DNA from: Chromera velia
Taxonomy: Eukaryota > Sar > Chromeraceae
Assembly: GCA_018398765.1 (NCBI GenBank)
Contig: JAHBMJ010000895.1
Location: 1 to 10,000, forward strand
Reading direction: 5' to 3'
DNA: 10,000 bases
In this document: one piece after another, positions 7,097-10,000 of the stretch
How the letters are laid out: the number at the start of each line of letters is the position of its first letter
Position numbering within the stretch: the first letter of the stretch is position 1
Made by a program: the position numbers and the translations under genes
The notes under the pieces: model-generated
The model's input: the letters and a program-made list of their open reading frames with translations, nothing else
Database searches by the model: none
Told to the model about the DNA's origin: nothing

Positions 7097-9832
7097 ATGG
7101 ATCCGAGTGGAAGGGCAATATCAGGCCCTGCATCAGAGGGTGCCCCCAAGTTCTCTTCCTCAGGCCTTGTTTCTGGAGAAGGGAAGGAAGCGTCCTCGAC
7201 AGGCTGTCTTCCTGCAGTCTGTGCGGTACCTGCCTCTTTCAGGAGAGTGGGCTGCACGTTGTTAGCGTCCTCTTCGCCAAGACGAGCGGGTGTGTTTGGT
7301 TGTGCTTCGTTCGGCTCTTCCTCCTCATCTTCCCGGCCCTCACCTTACGCGAACTCAGCGAAGTCGCATTTGAATTTTACCAGTGGGAGGGGGGCAGGCT
7401 TACTGAACCTTCGTATGGGCCCTGCCTCTTCTTCCTCCTCCTCTGTTCTGGATGGACCGGAAAGAGGGAGGCAGAAGGAAAGGGAGCCTCTGGTTGGGGA
7501 ATCACAGAGGCTCCTTCGGGTGTCTTCTTCCTCCCACTCAAGAGAAAAAGAAAGGGACAGAGAGAAGTCTACTGACGGAAGAGAACAGGTAATAATGACA
7601 AAGAACTATAAGAATGAAAATGCTATCCCAGGGACAGCAGGAGGACTCAAGGCATCTGCCGGACTTTCTTCACCAAACCCAAGAAACCCACTAGAAAAGG
7701 AGCCACACGTACCCACTGCAATTTCCCCGGAAGTTAAAACAGAGACCACAGAGTGTGCGCACACAGTAAAGCAGAAACACTCACCCCCTCCCCTGAGTGT
7801 TCACAGTGACTGGTACAAGTCGAGGCACTCACCCGATATGAAAGAATCTATTCGCGTATCAAGCTCGTCGATCCCCGGTATTTTCAAGCCAACGGCTTCG
7901 AACTGCGTCTACCCTGTCACCCCCACCAACCCACTCAGACTCTCCACAAATGTCGAGACTCCTCCTCCCCCTCGCCCCGCGTCTTCGTCCTCTCCGACAT
8001 GTAAGTTGAGTTCTGATCAAGTGAACAGCTTCAAAGAAAAGCTCAAGGCCATCAGACCGAAATACCAGACGAGGGCGCTGGAAGAAGAACTCGATCGAAG
8101 AAAAGCCTGGAGACATGCGTGCTCACACGCTGCTGCGACTGGGAGTTCTGTGGGTGCAGAGCGAGACAACACAAGTGTTCTTCCAATACGGACCCTGTCA
8201 AGCGATCGAGATCACAGGGTTCCGACGGCCAATTATGCTGACATGATCTCTAAAGACACTTTACCCTCCTGCCTTTCTGTCCTGCCATCGGGCAAAGAAA
8301 TACACTCAGACGGCGCATGTGGTCACTCACCCCCTGCATCAGCCAAGGACGCTGTTCCGACGCCGCTGCCTTCATGGCAAACAGAAAAGGGGGGGGCCGA
8401 GAAGGAACCGGCCAATACAAAAGTCGATGTCCTTTTCAACTATTCTTCTCTTGCTCCGCCCTCCTCCGTACCTGAAATGTCTGCTCCCGAAAGAAGCACA
8501 GACTGCGTTCCGATCTCTGTGGATGACCTTGTCAACGAAAGACAGAAGGAACAGGAGAAAGAAAAAGAAAGCGAACGGAATCACACCAACCAGTGGGATT
8601 CACAGTGCCGCACTGAACCAACACACGAAGCTTACCCCCCCACCCCACCCCTGACTTTGGAGACACGACCGAAAGCAGAAACTGACGTGGAGGTTGAGGG
8701 AGCAGGAGAAGAGGACGTCTTACAGTTCACAGGCCCAGGGGCCCAGGTTTTCAGGTACACCATGGTAGCTGTTCATGGGGCCCCGGCACGAACAGGTACA
8801 AGCAGCAGTGGTCGTTCCAACACAGCTGTGTCAGACGCCTTTCCCCTCCCCTCCAACCGATTCGTCACAGCGATGGGTTCTTCTTCCTCTGAGTCGATGG
8901 TCTCCGTCAGAGACAGAGACAGAGAGAAAGAGAGTGAGCAAAGAGGAGAGACGGAGTCAGCAAGAAGAGAAGGGGAAATGTCTCAAGTTCCAATCTCAGT
9001 AGAAGAAAGAGCTCAAATACGCCAACTAGGCCACCCTAATGAGCTCTCGTCCTCTTCGGAGGATTCTCTGGACCACCTACCCCTTCCATTTGACCATCCG
9101 AGGGCTCAGCCTCCTCCACCCCCACAGCCCGTCTCCGCATCCAAAGAGTTCAGTTGCCAGGCCCCCCTCCCCAAGGAAGACCAGACCCAACAGCCTGCAC
9201 AAGGAGAAGAAGATGAAAAGAGACAGAAGGAGAGGAACGAGATCCTTGAACGTCTATGGGCACTCACAGAGGGGGTAGATGCCTCTCCTAGTAACGAGCC
9301 CACACCAACCAAGGGCCTCCCCACACAAATTGAAACAGAAGCAGACAGCGCCCCCATTCCTTTTGTGACCTCCACAGAGACAAAAGAAGAGCCTGAAGCA
9401 GCAGAACAAGAATTCATCAACTACTTTCCAACCACAACGAATGCCCCTGTCGTTCCAGCTAGTTCAACAGAAACCGACAGTGCCGACGGACCACCCCCCG
9501 TACCCTTTCAAGAAAGGGTGAGGGGAGCAGAGAATGTCCAGACCGCTGGAGCAGGAAGGGGGCGTCGGTACTCCGCAGATGCGCGCTCTTCCTCTGCCTC
9601 CTTTACGTCTTCCTCCATTTCGGGAAGCGGGTCTTCGCTTCTGGGTTCTGCAGCGCGTCGGTGTCGGAAGCGACGTGTGAAACGAGAAAAGGAAAAGGAG
9701 AGGCAGCGAAAGGAAAGAGAAAAGCAGGAGGAAAAGGACAAAGACATGTTTGGCTCTGGGAAAGTCAAGAAGGAGGAAGAAGATTCTCAGGAGGGCCAAG
9801 CGGGAGGGAGAGAGGGTCAGTTTGTGTTCTAA
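7097..9832 (+). CDS. Large low-complexity Ser/Glu/Arg-rich protein, 911 residues, probably nuclear
   Basis: A single open frame of 911 codons ends in TAA. No catalytic or globular domain is recognised. Poly-Ser runs occur near residues 73-79, 110-116, 143-146, 254-257 and 836-848; Pro runs near 289-292 and 671-677. Charged RE/RD stretches lie at 148-160 and 605-625. Two likely helices are at 306-342 and 703-727. The motif VPISV followed by two acidic residues occurs at 471 and 631. A dense basic block at 854-876 (RRCRKRRVKR then K/E/R repeats) looks like a nuclear localisation signal or RNA-binding tail. The frame's length makes it credible as coding, but low-complexity GC-balanced DNA can stay open, and donor-like CAG|GTAATA at 7589 and GTAAGT at 8001 mean hidden introns are possible. 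The ATG follows an in-frame TAG directly. A scaffold or RNA-processing role is speculation. Confidence 0.72.
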   Translation: MDPSGRAISGPASEGAPKFSSSGLVSGEGKEASSTGCLPAVCAVPASFRRVGCTLLASSSPRRAGVFGCASFGSSSSSSRPSPYANSAKSHLNFTSGRGAGLLNLRMGPASSSSSSVLDGPERGRQKEREPLVGESQRLLRVSSSSHSREKERDREKSTDGREQVIMTKNYKNENAIPGTAGGLKASAGLSSPNPRNPLEKEPHVPTAISPEVKTETTECAHTVKQKHSPPPLSVHSDWYKSRHSPDMKESIRVSSSSIPGIFKPTASNCVYPVTPTNPLRLSTNVETPPPPRPASSSSPTCKLSSDQVNSFKEKLKAIRPKYQTRALEEELDRRKAWRHACSHAAATGSSVGAERDNTSVLPIRTLSSDRDHRVPTANYADMISKDTLPSCLSVLPSGKEIHSDGACGHSPPASAKDAVPTPLPSWQTEKGGAEKEPANTKVDVLFNYSSLAPPSSVPEMSAPERSTDCVPISVDDLVNERQKEQEKEKESERNHTNQWDSQCRTEPTHEAYPPTPPLTLETRPKAETDVEVEGAGEEDVLQFTGPGAQVFRYTMVAVHGAPARTGTSSSGRSNTAVSDAFPLPSNRFVTAMGSSSSESMVSVRDRDREKESEQRGETESARREGEMSQVPISVEERAQIRQLGHPNELSSSSEDSLDHLPLPFDHPRAQPPPPPQPVSASKEFSCQAPLPKEDQTQQPAQGEEDEKRQKERNEILERLWALTEGVDASPSNEPTPTKGLPTQIETEADSAPIPFVTSTETKEEPEAAEQEFINYFPTTTNAPVVPASSTETDSADGPPPVPFQERVRGAENVQTAGAGRGRRYSADARSSSASFTSSSISGSGSSLLGSAARRCRKRRVKREKEKERQRKEREKQEEKDKDMFGSGKVKKEEEDSQEGQAGGREGQFVF

Positions 9833-10000
9833 AATCCTTTTCCCCACTTGTTTTGGTATTCAACTTCTTTCCGTTTGTCTTGCTGCCTCTGTCTCCCGAC
9901 ACGGCCTGAGTGCACTTCACAGTCTCCTGCGTCGCATACTCCATTCATCTTCTAGCATGCGAGTGTCCGTCAAAGAGCGATCAGTGACGAGAAAAAAAAA
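9833..10000 (+). other. 3' flank of the Ser-rich gene ending in an A run
   Basis: Pyrimidine-rich after the stop, with no AATAAA. The last nine bases of the window (9992-10000) are all A and may continue beyond the edge. Confidence 0.5.

Noticed and set aside
7300-7575. 91-codon plus-strand frame with a hydrophobic start (LFLLIFPALTL)
   Set aside because: It lies wholly within the 911-codon frame, in another phase, and its Leu/Phe runs are the shifted reading of Ser codons.

Overview
The window looks like nuclear DNA of a protist with spliced genes. I see GT-AG intron boundaries, (CA)n and (GTCT)n microsatellites, divergent and convergent genes with long spacers, and protein families typical of eukaryotes: a ribonuclease-inhibitor-type leucine-rich repeat (LRR) protein, an SLC17/ANTR anion transporter, an ankyrin-repeat protein and a long disordered Ser-rich protein. 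There are no bacterial operons or Shine-Dalgarno-type starts. The transporter is closest in feel to the plant/plastid ANTR-PHT4 branch. My best guess is an algal alveolate such as a chromerid, but this is an inference and no single feature proves it.

Layout: (1) 3-641 (+), the 3' end of an LRR gene, interrupted by one in-frame TAA that a possible 75-bp in-phase intron would remove. (2) 642-1970, a spacer whose first ~1 kb is strikingly AT-rich with short palindromes and no recognisable gene, followed by the 3' flank of the next gene. (3) 1971-4241 (-), a 12-TM SLC17/ANTR major-facilitator transporter in at least two coding exons, joined across a 408-bp intron packed with microsatellites; its 5' end has two competing models. 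(4) 4242-4822, the control region between two divergent genes, with four E-box-like hexamers in a rough inverted repeat, a TGCATGCA site and a 12-bp tandem duplication. (5) 4823-5815 (+), an intronless ankyrin-repeat protein of 330 residues with an N-terminal Met-Gly-Cys acylation motif. (6) 5816-7096, a gene-less spacer with a 10-bp tandem repeat and a likely splice acceptor just before the next start. (7) 7097-9832 (+), one open frame of 911 codons for a low-complexity, Ser/Glu/Arg-rich, probably nuclear protein. (8) 9833-10000, its 3' flank, ending in a run of A.

The four genes do not form an obvious pathway. The transporter and ankyrin gene share an upstream region and might be co-regulated. 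The features most worth a second look are the stop-removing candidate intron in the LRR gene, the (TG)n tract close to the transporter's splice acceptor, the acylation signal on the ankyrin protein and the symmetric E-box cluster. I found no convincing evidence of an entirely new system.
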